Shown here: one piece after another, positions 1 through 8,311 of the stretch
How the letters are laid out: every line of letters begins with the position of its first letter
Numbering within the stretch: position 1 is the stretch's first letter
Source: Gammaproteobacteria bacterium
Lineage (GTDB): Bacteria > Pseudomonadota > Gammaproteobacteria > GRL18
DNA length: 64,000 nucleotides
Direction: 5' to 3'
Assembly: GCA_016744395.1 (NCBI GenBank)
Contig: JADGEK010000003.1
Span: 45,204 to 109,203, forward strand
Position numbers and translations under genes: made by a program
Notes under the pieces: model-generated
Database searches by the model: none
What the model was told of the DNA's origin: nothing
What the model saw: the letters and a program-made list of their open reading frames with translations, nothing else

Positions 1-162
1 AAGGTTATAAAATCATGATGGTCGATTGTACTTTTCAGTAATTGGGAGATTTTCACGGACTCACGAGCAATGAAACAGCAGCCACTCAAAAGCAAAGAAT
101 CTTTAATACTCGGTATGCAACTCTATTACTCGCCTACTTCTACAATTTATATTGTTCACACA

Positions 163-1422
163 TTACAAAGTCGAAAAGCCTTTCTGGATAATACCGCTAT
201 TATAAAACTTCATAATATCAATATTATAATCCGTTGCTTTTACCGTACGTTTTATTGTGTACATTTCCCCTCCCATATCTTCTTCTCTGAGGGATAAATC
301 AATGGGCTTCTCTTTTTTAGGTTGCTTATCAGCACCTAATAGCAGGATAATTTTGGGACGGAGTTTTTCATCCTGATTAACTTCCACCACAATCGCGATT
401 TCATCATTGGTTAATTCAACAATACTTCCAGGTGGATACACGCTCAAGCATTCAATAAACTTGAGCATTAATGCGTAGTCAAGATGCTTGCCACTCATCT
501 TGTTCATTATATCAATGGCTTCTAAGTGGCTGCATCCTTTGCGGTAGACCCGATCACTGGTCAATGCATCATACATATCCGCGATAGCAACAACGCGAGT
601 CGCACGAGTCAGCTTATCTTGTCCAATTCCTCTTGGATAACCTTTACCATCGACTCGCTCATGGTGAGAATAAGCTACATTAATCACTGATAAAGGCACT
701 CGACCTTTTGATTTCTTTAAGATTTTAAGACCAAGAACCGTATGGTATTTCATGATCTTAATTTCTTTACCTTTTAATTTTCCTGGTTTATTCAGAATTT
801 TATTGGGTATTAACATTTTACCCATATCATGTAACATGCCGCATAAGCCAAGTTCTTTTAGTTCTTTTTCAGATAAACCAATGTGCCTGCCCAAAGCAAC
901 AGAGAGCACACAGACGTTCATGCTGTGCTGTGATGTATATTCATCTCTTTTTTTCAACTGAGTCAACCACATGAGTGCATCAGGTGTTTTAATCACACTG
1001 TGCACGACCTGATCGACCGCTTCTTTCGCTTCTTCAATATCAAGATTTTGGTTCACTTCAACATCTTTCAAAAAGCTTTGAATCAGGCGTGATGTGGTAC
1101 TGAAGATTTTATCTGCTTTGGAAATTTCATTAAAAAAAGTTCGAGTTTTTTTCGGTGGTGCGGGATAAACAATGTCTTTACGTTTTTCTTCTTGTAAAAA
1201 ACTGGTTTCTTTTTCGATAATGCGCGTCGTATCAATATAAACAAATTCACAGGTATCTTGTACCAATGAAATGTGTTGCTCTGTCGTCAGAAAAAAACCC
1301 TGAAATAAAAAGGGGGACTCTAACCAGGGGCGGTCTAATTCAGTCACATACATACCCAACGCCAGTTTATCAACTGACACTTTTTGTTTTACAAATTGGG
1401 TTTCAAGTGTTGTTTTTTTCAT
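163..1422 (-). CDS. HD-GYP cyclic-di-GMP phosphodiesterase with DUF3391 N-terminus
   Basis: A 419-residue cytoplasmic protein with no membrane segment. Residues about 10-130 match the DUF3391 module that commonly precedes HD-GYP domains. The catalytic part follows: His166, the HD pair in HDMGK (198-202), HHERVDGKGYP (253-263) with the GYP signature intact, and downstream conserved RVVAIADMYDALTS. Known members hydrolyse c-di-GMP to pGpG or GMP, so this enzyme should lower c-di-GMP; the diguanylate cyclase near 21 kb would oppose it. No receiver domain is fused, so the input is unknown. The gene stands alone, divergent from whatever lies left of the window. No strong ribosome site precedes the ATG. 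The first 160 bases of the window hold no gene I can support. Confidence 0.9.
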   Translation of the reverse strand: MKKTTLETQFVKQKVSVDKLALGMYVTELDRPWLESPFLFQGFFLTTEQHISLVQDTCEFVYIDTTRIIEKETSFLQEEKRKDIVYPAPPKKTRTFFNEISKADKIFSTTSRLIQSFLKDVEVNQNLDIEEAKEAVDQVVHSVIKTPDALMWLTQLKKRDEYTSQHSMNVCVLSVALGRHIGLSEKELKELGLCGMLHDMGKMLIPNKILNKPGKLKGKEIKIMKYHTVLGLKILKKSKGRVPLSVINVAYSHHERVDGKGYPRGIGQDKLTRATRVVAIADMYDALTSDRVYRKGCSHLEAIDIMNKMSGKHLDYALMLKFIECLSVYPPGSIVELTNDEIAIVVEVNQDEKLRPKIILLLGADKQPKKEKPIDLSLREEDMGGEMYTIKRTVKATDYNIDIMKFYNSGIIQKGFSTL

Positions 1423-1526
1423 TAATAGCTATTATTTTAATTTCTAATTCGCAGTAAGTTCAATGACCAACTTTCTTTCCCCTCATGTGCTTAAAATTAA
1501 GTCATTTTAAAGTAAATTATCAGATA

Positions 1527-2219
1527 TTAAATGGTAGATAATTGACCATCTGATAACATAAAAATATTATCCATACGAGCTGCCAATTTTTCATCGTGCG
1601 TCACCAGCACTAAACTGATCTTCATTTCTTCATTCAGTTTTATCAGAAGTTCATACACTTGTTTAGCCGTCGTATTATCTAAATTACCCGTGGGTTCATC
1701 CGCCAGTAAACATTTTGGATTCGTCACCAATGCTCTTGCAATGGCTGTACGTTGTCTTTCCCCGCCCGACAACTCTCCAGGCTTGTGTTGTAAACGATGA
1801 CTTAAACCAACCTGTTCTAACAAAAAAGTCGCTTTTTCTTTAGCCTGAACGGTATTATCGCCACGAATCAGTAAGGGCATGGCAACATTTTCTAAAGCAG
1901 TAAATTCTTGAAGTAAATGATGAAACTGATAAACAAAGCCTAGCGTCTTATTACGTAAAATGCCAAGTTTTTTTGCATTTAATTGACTTACATCACATCC
2001 ATCAATCAATAACTTACCTGATTTAATTTTATCCAGCCCCCCCATCATATAGAGCAAGGTGCTTTTTCCGGAACCAGAGGCCCCCACAATGGCAAGGCGT
2101 TCTCCTGCTTTAACTTGCAAGTTTAAATTCTGGAAAATATCCACATGATTTGTACCATCATCAAAATACTGATCTAAGTTTTGGCAATCGATAATAATAT
2201 CACTTGTCTTACTATTCAT
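1527..2219 (-). CDS. lolD: LolD, lipoprotein-releasing ABC ATPase
   Basis: ATPase of the Lol system, which extracts outer-membrane lipoproteins from the inner membrane and hands them to LolA. From the chosen ATG the protein has 230 residues, the usual LolD size. It shows Walker A GASGSGKST (46-54), a Q-loop YQFHHLLQEF, the signature LSGGERQRTAIARAL, Walker B CLLADEPTG and the H-loop VTHD. The frame is open 63 bases further upstream, but that extension lies inside the permease gene and is not LolD-like. The ATG at 2219 overlaps the permease stop by 8 bases, so the two are probably translationally coupled. Confidence 0.93.
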   Translation of the reverse strand: MNSKTSDIIIDCQNLDQYFDDGTNHVDIFQNLNLQVKAGERLAIVGASGSGKSTLLYMMGGLDKIKSGKLLIDGCDVSQLNAKKLGILRNKTLGFVYQFHHLLQEFTALENVAMPLLIRGDNTVQAKEKATFLLEQVGLSHRLQHKPGELSGGERQRTAIARALVTNPKCLLADEPTGNLDNTTAKQVYELLIKLNEEMKISLVLVTHDEKLAARMDNIFMLSDGQLSTI

Positions 2220-3459
2220 AACGAAGTGCCTCAGCAGGTTGAACTCTGGAAGCTCGCCAGGCGGGATAAATAGTCGCCACAACCGTCAAACAAAATGAAA
2301 TTGTCGCTGTCGTCAGTACATCAGACCATTTCATTTCTGAGGGCAAATCACTGATTAAGTAAATTTCAGGCGCTAAAAACTTGATGCCGAGAACACTTTC
2401 CAAAGCAGGAACAATCGTCTCAATATTTTGAGCCGTCAGTATCCCTGTCACAACACCCAGTAAAGTACCTACCAGGCCAATGACCATACCTTGTGAGATA
2501 AAAATACGCATAATCATGCCTGGACTGGCCCCTAAAGTTCGCAAAATAGCAATGTCCGCCTGCTTATCATTAACCACAATGACCAAGGTAGAGACAATGT
2601 TAAAAGCAGCAACCGCAATAATCAGAGAAAGAATAATCAGCATCATTGTCTTTTCTATATTAATTGCTCGAAACAAATTTGCATGATGTTGAGTCCAGTC
2701 AATGACACGATGATAGCCTGGAATTTTACTTTCAATTTCCCGACTGATACGCGGTGCATCATATAAATCATCGAGCTTTAAACGAATACCTGTCACTTGC
2801 TCTTTCATTTTAAAAAGAGTCTGGGCATCACGAAGATTGATCAAAGCCATATTAGCATCATACTGATTATGACCCATCTCAAATAGACCTACCACAGTGA
2901 AACGTTTTAATCTCGGCATAATACCTGCTGGCGTCACATTAGCCGAAGGAGTCACCATCGTTACCTTAGAACCGACCACAGCACCAATAGAGCGAGCCAG
3001 ATAACGTCCAAGAATAATGCCATATTTCTTGTTGTTCAAAGCTTCATAACTGCCTCTGTACATGTGTTTTGAAACCTCAGAAACACGTTTTTCTTCTTCT
3101 GGTTCAATGCCCCGGACCAATGCACCATGAACATTGGAAGCATTGGTTAACATCGCTTCTTTCAATATATAAGGTGCCGCACCTTCCACATGAGGCTGCT
3201 TCTCAACTAAACTATCAAGCGATGGCCAGTCCTGCATTGCCCCATTAATACTGCTAATGGTTGCATGAGATGCCATGCCGAGAATACGTTCACGTATTTC
3301 AGACTGAAAACCATTCATCACAGATAAAACAGTAATCAAAGCCCAGACACCAATAGCAATACCAGTAAATGAACTGAGTGTGATAAAGGAAATGAATTGA
3401 TTTCGTCGTTTGGCTCGTGTGTAACGAAAACCAAGAAAAAGAGAAAGTGGTTTAAACAT
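2212..3459 (-). CDS. lolC: Lol permease, LolC/LolE/LolF family
   Basis: A 415-residue inner-membrane permease that partners LolD. It has one transmembrane segment near the N-terminus (about 27-49), a large periplasmic MacB-type domain, and three C-terminal segments (about 268-300, 318-345, 378-400). The start FKPLSLFLGFRYTRAKRRNQFISFITLSS is typical of LolC/E. Only one permease gene is present with lolD; the gene after lolD is unrelated. E. coli has lolC-lolD-lolE, whereas many other Proteobacteria use a homodimer of one LolF permease. This locus fits the latter layout unless a second permease lies elsewhere. The symbol lolC is therefore a family label. Confidence 0.88.
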   Translation of the reverse strand: MFKPLSLFLGFRYTRAKRRNQFISFITLSSFTGIAIGVWALITVLSVMNGFQSEIRERILGMASHATISSINGAMQDWPSLDSLVEKQPHVEGAAPYILKEAMLTNASNVHGALVRGIEPEEEKRVSEVSKHMYRGSYEALNNKKYGIILGRYLARSIGAVVGSKVTMVTPSANVTPAGIMPRLKRFTVVGLFEMGHNQYDANMALINLRDAQTLFKMKEQVTGIRLKLDDLYDAPRISREIESKIPGYHRVIDWTQHHANLFRAINIEKTMMLIILSLIIAVAAFNIVSTLVIVVNDKQADIAILRTLGASPGMIMRIFISQGMVIGLVGTLLGVVTGILTAQNIETIVPALESVLGIKFLAPEIYLISDLPSEMKWSDVLTTATISFCLTVVATIYPAWRASRVQPAEALRYE

Positions 3460-3568
3460 AAGTGTTTATGTTAATCCTTATAAAATAATAAATAGGCTAA
3501 AATAATGAGAATTAATCAATTACATCATCTGCAATTGTTTGGTTAAGCGAATGCCATCTGATCTTTCA

Positions 3569-4123
3569 CTACTGGAATTCAATTAAGGATTTGTTCAATG
3601 TAGGTCTACTCACTTTAAAATGCTGAGCAACTTCAGTTTTCGTTATTTCAGGATCAAGCAACATTGATTTAGCTTTTTTAATGTCTGAGTTGGACATTTT
3701 GGGTCTGCGACCACCTTTTCGGCCTCTTGCTCTGGCGGCTGCTAATCCAACTTTGGTTTGCTCTGATCTCAAACGTCTTTCAAACTGTGCTATTGAACCA
3801 ATCAACTCAAAAACCAGTTCACCCATTGCTGAGGTGGTGTCAATTTTTTCTGTTAAAGAAATAAACTGAATAACTTTACCATTAAACACATCCAGGAGCC
3901 CAATTAAATCTTTAAGGCTTCGCCCGAAACAATCCAGCCGCCATACTATCACGATATCACCTTCTCTCAAAGCATCAAGCATACGCACTCGCTCTGGGCA
4001 TTCAATTTTTTGTCCAGTGTCATATTCACTGAAAATACGTTCACAACCAGAAGCATTTAACGCATTCAGTTGAAGTGAGGTATCCTGCTCATCTGTACTG
4101 ACTCATACATAACCAATTCTCAC
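3569..4123 (-). pseudogene. Serine recombinase (resolvase/invertase family), broken by one nonsense codon
   Basis: Reading from a GTG at 4123 with a strong AGGAGG ribosome site about 8 bases upstream gives VRIGYV-stop-VSTDEQDTSLQLNAL and continues in frame to the end. The stop is TGA at 4105-4103, where the family has Arg (CGA), so a single C-to-T change explains it. The full frame is 184 codons, normal for Tn3-type resolvases and DNA invertases. The catalytic serine (in VSTDEQ) comes two codons after the stop. The body keeps the WRLDCFGRSLKDLI and AQFERRLRSEQTKVGLAAARARGRKGGR motifs and a C-terminal helix-turn-helix. The first ATG after the stop, at 3988, would make a 139-residue protein without the catalytic serine. 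No transposon ends or partner genes are visible. Confidence 0.85.
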
Positions 4124-4362
4124 CAAACAAACCCTCCTTTTCTTTACATGAATTACTCTACGGATTTGTATACATAGAATCAAGGTTAATAGTGGAGTTT
4201 TTTAATAATATAATTAATGCAAACAAAGCGAAGATGTTTTTATAATGTGAAAAGCTTGAATGACTGGTCAGAAAAACTCATCCGTAGTCTTTAACTGCAT
4301 GTTTGTAGGTTATTTATAATGTATAATAAATTTTTCAATAGTAAAAAATGGAGTATATAATA

Positions 4363-4953
4363 ATGAAAATAGTAATCCTTATTTTTCTTGCTTATTGGTC
4401 TACACTCACCCTTGCATCTGAAAATATCTTAGTTAAATTATCTCCTACAGAGGAGAAAACACTGACTAACATTGGAAATAAAGCGGCAACCTCAGTTTCA
4501 CAATTGTTGATGAAAACAATGGTAGCTGATATTAAATCTGTAGGTGTTGCTGAGGCTGCACGGGGCTGGAGTAAATCTGTGAATCTCATAAACAACACAG
4601 CAGATTCATTTAATCTGGGTATGAAAATTCGACGACCTACCTACCAATATAGAAATCCAGTTAACAAGCCAGATGATTTAGACAAAGTTGCCTTAGATTT
4701 TTTTCTGAGTAAAGAATCTGAGGACTCAAAATACTTTGCTCGCAAGGTAGCAGGTAAAAATGGTTACCGTTATCTTTATTATAAACCAATGTATGTAACA
4801 CAAAAATGTTTACTCTGTCATAGTGAAAACATGGCAGATGACGTTAAGGCAGTATTGGATGAAAAATATCCCAATGATCTCTCTAGAGACTTAAAACTTG
4901 CTGCATTGCGGGCACTTATACGAGTTGAGCTTCCTGAATCGGCTATAAAATAA
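4363..4953 (+). CDS. Periplasmic DUF3365 (Tll0287-like) haem-binding protein
   Basis: A signal peptide (KIVILIFLAYWSTLTLA) is followed by a single DUF3365 domain. In the family this is a PAS-like sensor fold, often with a covalently bound c-type haem. A CLLCHS motif (CxxCH) near the C-terminus supports haem attachment. The domain is usually the input part of kinases or cyclases; here it stands alone as a soluble exported protein. The second ATG (4363) is preferred over that at 4348 because GGAG lies 9 bases before it and the signal peptide begins there. Ligand and partner are unknown. A hairpin with a T-run follows the gene. Confidence 0.8.
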   Translation: MKIVILIFLAYWSTLTLASENILVKLSPTEEKTLTNIGNKAATSVSQLLMKTMVADIKSVGVAEAARGWSKSVNLINNTADSFNLGMKIRRPTYQYRNPVNKPDDLDKVALDFFLSKESEDSKYFARKVAGKNGYRYLYYKPMYVTQKCLLCHSENMADDVKAVLDEKYPNDLSRDLKLAALRALIRVELPESAIK

Positions 4954-5019
4954 AGAGCATTAATTACTCTGATCAGGTTAGAAGTTAGCCATAAATACAG
5001 GCGTTGGTATGGTCACTGT

Positions 5020-5054
5020 AAAATACAGTTCTGAAAAGTCCCATACTGTTTTTT
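5020..5054 (+). terminator. Possible terminator after the DUF3365 gene
   Basis: AAAATACAGT (5020-5029) pairs with ACTGTTTTTT (5045-5054) with one mismatch; the right arm ends in a T-run. A competing small palindrome ACTGTA-AAA-TACAGT lies at 5015-5029. Confidence 0.4.
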
Positions 5055-5102
5055 ATGGATGCCAATAATAAAGTTTGCAAAATTATCCAAACTTATAGTT
5101 TA

Positions 5103-5136
5103 TTAAGTGTAATATTCTATTTCATATTACACTTAA
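5103..5136. terminator. 13-bp perfect inverted repeat between convergent genes
   Basis: The arm at 5103-5115 (TTAAGTGTAATAT) is exactly complementary to 5124-5136, with an 8-base loop. It lies just beyond the stop of the minus-strand OB-fold gene and between two convergent genes, where a bidirectional terminator is expected. The stem is AT-rich and no clear T-run follows on either strand, so efficiency is doubtful. Confidence 0.45.
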
Positions 5137-5137
5137 A

Positions 5138-5539
5138 TTATTTAGTAAATGTTGAGTCATCAATCAAAATAGAGTAGGTATAACCGTAACCAAAATCAAG
5201 ATCAGTATCGACTATACCTTCAGCAACGACTTCAGTATCAACAGGTACACTTTCAGTTTTTGAACGAAATATAATCTTATCCGTTCCATTTTCACCCGTG
5301 CCGTCTGTAATATGGATCCAATTGAGTTTCATGATGTTATGGGAAACTTTAACAACTTTACCTTTGACTCTTACCATTTTTCCTTTCAATGTATCCTTGT
5401 TAGCAAAAATTTCAGCAATAGTCATCGTTTCTACACTATTAGTATTAGTCGTAGATATAGGTTCAGCCTGACAAATTGATGTCATAGCGATTAAGGTTGA
5501 TACAACAAGTGCAAGGGCAAAATTATTTCTGGATAACAT
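5138..5539 (-). CDS. Secreted OB-fold protein
   Basis: A 133-residue protein with a clear signal peptide ending near CQAEP (24-28). The mature part (TLKGKMVRVKGKVVKVSHN, then WIHITDGTG, and VVAEGIVDTDLDFG) has the strand pattern of small periplasmic OB-fold proteins, often annotated as DNA-binding-like but probably not binding nucleic acid. AGGA lies 7 bases before the ATG. It is divergent from the small membrane protein at 5552 and convergent with the DUF3365 gene. Function unknown; similar exported OB-fold proteins occur near haem and respiratory proteins. Confidence 0.65.
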   Translation of the reverse strand: MLSRNNFALALVVSTLIAMTSICQAEPISTTNTNSVETMTIAEIFANKDTLKGKMVRVKGKVVKVSHNIMKLNWIHITDGTGENGTDKIIFRSKTESVPVDTEVVAEGIVDTDLDFGYGYTYSILIDDSTFTK

Positions 5540-5551
5540 CGTTTTTTCCTA

Positions 5552-5764
5552 ATGAAGTGGAGTAACTCTTTAATAAAACTTCTTTTTATAATTCCACTAT
5601 TGTATCTCAACTTGATGATATATACTCAAATAAATATTAATGATACAGATAAAATAGCGACATTTATGTTAACGCATCTTAATAAGTTTGCACTTTCCTT
5701 AATAATTTCTTCCGCCGCATTTGGAGCTGCGCTATTATTAAGTCAATATCACTACAACACTTGA
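5552..5764 (+). CDS. Small two-helix membrane protein (tentative)
   Basis: A 70-codon frame with two hydrophobic stretches (residues 7-25 and about 44-64) separated by a polar loop (ININDTDKIATFML). No ribosome site is visible; the upstream pyrimidine tract is the reverse of the neighbouring minus-strand gene's own ribosome site. I do not recognise the family. Confidence 0.35.
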   Translation: MKWSNSLIKLLFIIPLLYLNLMIYTQININDTDKIATFMLTHLNKFALSLIISSAAFGAALLLSQYHYNT

Positions 5765-5870
5765 CATTCATAAGAACTTGCTTATATACTATAAACCAAA
5801 CAATAATATAATATAATTCAGGGACAACTTATTAACAATTGAGGGGGCTACAACTAATAGGAAAGTTCTT

Positions 5871-5990
5871 ATGTTTTATTTAGCTTTAATGGGTATGTCT
5901 ATTGTAGGTATGGCAATGATGGCAGAACTCTTTTTATTTTTTATGCCATCAAAAAAAACTGTAACTGAAATTCCAGTAAAGACTCCCTAA
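5871..5990 (+). CDS. 39-residue single-span membrane peptide (tentative)
   Basis: The frame starts MFYLALMGMSIVGMAMMAEL and ends with a short polar tail SKKTVTEIPVKTP. AGGA lies about 8 bases before the ATG, which favours translation. One methionine-rich transmembrane helix is predicted (about 2-26). It resembles the small accessory subunits that sit with membrane enzymes, but no such enzyme is adjacent. A strong hairpin with a T-run lies about 110 bases downstream. Confidence 0.45.
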   Translation: MFYLALMGMSIVGMAMMAELFLFFMPSKKTVTEIPVKTP

Positions 5991-6097
5991 TCCTGAAAGA
6001 ATAAGCTACCTTTAAGATGTTCAAGGGATAGTAAATTCAATATCCCATTTCAGTCAATAAACCGAGTTCTGTGATACTTCTAACTAACAAAAATTTA

Positions 6098-6153
6098 ACA
6101 ATCATAATTTTAGAGATTTTATATTACTAAAATTATGATTGTGATATTTTTTT
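6098..6153 (+). terminator. 16-bp perfect hairpin followed by a T-run
   Basis: The arm 6098-6113 (ACAATCATAATTTTAG) is exactly complementary to 6127-6142, with a 13-base loop and seven T at 6147-6153. It fits a plus-strand intrinsic terminator for the small gene ending at 5990, though the stem is AT-rich. The rest of 5991-6307 holds no gene I can support. Confidence 0.55.
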
Positions 6154-6307
6154 AGCTAAGAGCTTTTGATGTTTTAATTTTGGTGATTGGCCGACGTGAA
6201 ATGTCAAATAGGCATGGGTTGATTTTGCACATTCGTCATTCCAATTATTATTGAGCCCTTCATAAGCGCCAGTTTTTTACTTTAATTATTACAAAACCCC
6301 TAAGTAA

Positions 6308-7063
6308 TCACACAAACAATAGTTTTTCAGTTAAAAACACTCCATCTGGAGTGTTACCACCAGAAAAACGAACACCATAAGCCAGGACTTCTACGCCATT
6401 TTTTTGTACCTGGGCGAGAGTTTTTGCATATAAAGGATCAATCTCATCTGCAGCTCGTACCTGTTTAATATCATCACGCTGTACACAGAAAAAAATAATA
6501 CCCCGATGCCCCTGTTTGACCATTAATTCAAGTTCTCGTAGGTGTTTTGTACCCCGTGACGTGACCGCATCAGGGAAAGCAGCAATACCTGATTGAAAAC
6601 TTGCCGTTACATTCTTTACTTCAACGAAGCATTTCTGAGAATTTTTTTGAGTCACTAATAGATCAATACGGCTTTTTTCTGCACCATAGCTTACCTCTGT
6701 TTCAATTTTTTGAAAATCAACTAATTCACTAATATAACCTTTTTCAATGGCTTCTTGGACCAGTTTATTCGCAAGCATAGTATTAATACCAATTAAGCTT
6801 CCATTTTCAGAAGTGGCGTCCTGTACTGTAGAGAGCTCCCAGCTGTAGAGGTACTTTCGTTTGAGATTATGGCTATTGCTGATCCAGATAGTATTACCTG
6901 GAATAGCACAGCCAGTCATAGAGCCAGTATTTGCAGTATGGATCGTAATGAATTTTGTTTTTTTCCCCTCAACTTCAATTTCAGCTTCTAATTCAATATC
7001 AGCCAAAAAACGTTTGTATCGTTTAATGAGTCGAGCTTTAATTAATGGCTCAGGATATTTCAT
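6308..7063 (-). CDS. sfsA: SfsA family DNA/RNA nuclease-like protein
   Basis: A 251-residue SfsA (E. coli 234). Family signatures are present: RLIKRYKRFLADIEL at the start of the N-terminal OB-like domain, HTANTGSMTGCAIPG, and the PD-(D/E)xK-like part with SRIDLLV and CFVEVKNVT. SfsA was named for an effect on maltose use and has been described as DNA-binding; its nuclease-like fold suggests nucleic-acid cleavage, which is not settled. The ATG begins directly at the conserved N-terminus. It sits 43 bases after the aminotransferase gene, same strand. Confidence 0.92.
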   Translation of the reverse strand: MKYPEPLIKARLIKRYKRFLADIELEAEIEVEGKKTKFITIHTANTGSMTGCAIPGNTIWISNSHNLKRKYLYSWELSTVQDATSENGSLIGINTMLANKLVQEAIEKGYISELVDFQKIETEVSYGAEKSRIDLLVTQKNSQKCFVEVKNVTASFQSGIAAFPDAVTSRGTKHLRELELMVKQGHRGIIFFCVQRDDIKQVRAADEIDPLYAKTLAQVQKNGVEVLAYGVRFSGGNTPDGVFLTEKLLFV

Positions 7064-7105
7064 AACAATTGATTATATCTCTTCATTGAAATTTATTTTT
7101 GGCTT

Positions 7106-8311
7106 TTATTTAAAATATGCAGCCAAACGCTGCACCGCCTGCTCAAGGTATTGTATATCTCGGGTATAAGCAAAACGAATATACCGTTCAGGCGAATTAC
7201 GACCAAAGTCAATGCCAGGTGTCACAGCCACACCTGTTGCATTTAAAAGTTCATAAGCCAACTTCATACTGTCATCAGTATGAGCACTGCAATCACAATA
7301 AAGATAAAAAGCACCCTGTGGTTTCACAGGGATCTTGAAGTCCAGCTCAATTAGTTTTGGATAGAGATAATCTCTGCGTTCCTTGAAAATAAGTCTCCTA
7401 TACTCCAATATTTCAATGGTCTCAGGTAAAAAAGCAGACATTGCTGCTTCCTGTGCAGTTGTCGGTGCAGCCAAAAAAAGATTTTGTGCAAGGTGCTCAC
7501 AGGCCTGAATTAAATGCTCAGGCACAATACACCAACCCAGACGCCAGCCTGTCATTTGAAAATATTTGGAAAAACTATTGATGATGATAACATGTTCATT
7601 TTGCCCGCTCTGACAGGAAGATAAAGCACATGTGGGGGCCATGTCATAAACCAGCCCCTGATAAATTTCATCCACAATTAAATAGGCTTGCTTATCTTTG
7701 ACCAATTGAACGATTTTTTTCATTTCATCTTCAGCAACGATGGTACCTGTTGGATTAGCCGGGGATGCAATGAGTACTACTTTTGTATTTTTTTGCCAGT
7801 TTGCTTCAATTAAATCTGCGCTCAGTTGATAGGATGACGATTCATCAACAGCAATTGCCTGAACGTCACCATCGACAAAGCGCACAAAATTTTGATTACA
7901 GGGATAACCGGGATCAGCCAACATCACAGCATCTCCTGATCCAATTAAAGCACCTATAATGAGTAATAACGCACCTGAAGCGCCAGGAGTGACGACAACA
8001 CTCGATGCAGAGACGTCCAGAGAAAAGTGATTTTGATAAAAAGTCGCAATTTCCTGCCGTAATGACATCATTCCCAAACTGGGTGTGTAATGAATGTCTC
8101 CACGCCTTAAAGCCTCAACACCTGCCTCAACTATAGGCTGAGGCGTATTAAAATCAGGTTCACCCACCTCCAGATGAATAATATCCTTACCCTTTTGCTC
8201 CAGCGCTTTCGCTTTACCCAATAAATCCATCACATGGAATGGTTCAATACTTGCCATTCGTTTTGCAAGAGGCATTTGCTTTATCAACGTTGGATGAGTT
8301 GATTGACTCAT
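7106..8311 (-). CDS. PLP-dependent aminotransferase, class I/II
   Basis: A 401-residue fold-type I aminotransferase. Visible features are HLEVGEPDF (47-55), SPANPTG (183-189), the aspartate in LIVDEIYQG that contacts the PLP ring, and the Schiff-base lysine Lys249 in NSFSKYFQMTGWRLG. Relatives act on aspartate, alanine or aromatic amino acids; the substrate cannot be told from sequence alone. The start codon overlaps the stop of the upstream phosphatase by four bases (ATGA), so the two are translated from one message. Confidence 0.9.
   Translation of the reverse strand: MSQSTHPTLIKQMPLAKRMASIEPFHVMDLLGKAKALEQKGKDIIHLEVGEPDFNTPQPIVEAGVEALRRGDIHYTPSLGMMSLRQEIATFYQNHFSLDVSASSVVVTPGASGALLLIIGALIGSGDAVMLADPGYPCNQNFVRFVDGDVQAIAVDESSSYQLSADLIEANWQKNTKVVLIASPANPTGTIVAEDEMKKIVQLVKDKQAYLIVDEIYQGLVYDMAPTCALSSCQSGQNEHVIIINSFSKYFQMTGWRLGWCIVPEHLIQACEHLAQNLFLAAPTTAQEAAMSAFLPETIEILEYRRLIFKERRDYLYPKLIELDFKIPVKPQGAFYLYCDCSAHTDDSMKLAYELLNATGVAVTPGIDFGRNSPERYIRFAYTRDIQYLEQAVQRLAAYFK

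Noticed and set aside
70-297. A 75-codon plus-strand reading frame at the window start
   Set aside because: Most of it lies antisense to the HD-GYP gene; its sequence has no protein-like pattern.
3569-4123. TGA read as an amino acid in the recombinase
   Set aside because: Other genes in the window end at TGA and the family has Arg at this place, so a recoded TGA is unlikely.
5015-5029. ACTGTA-AAA-TACAGT palindrome as a LexA box
   Set aside because: A LexA box needs CTGT-N8-ACAG; here the spacer is 5. It is more likely part of the terminator-like structure.
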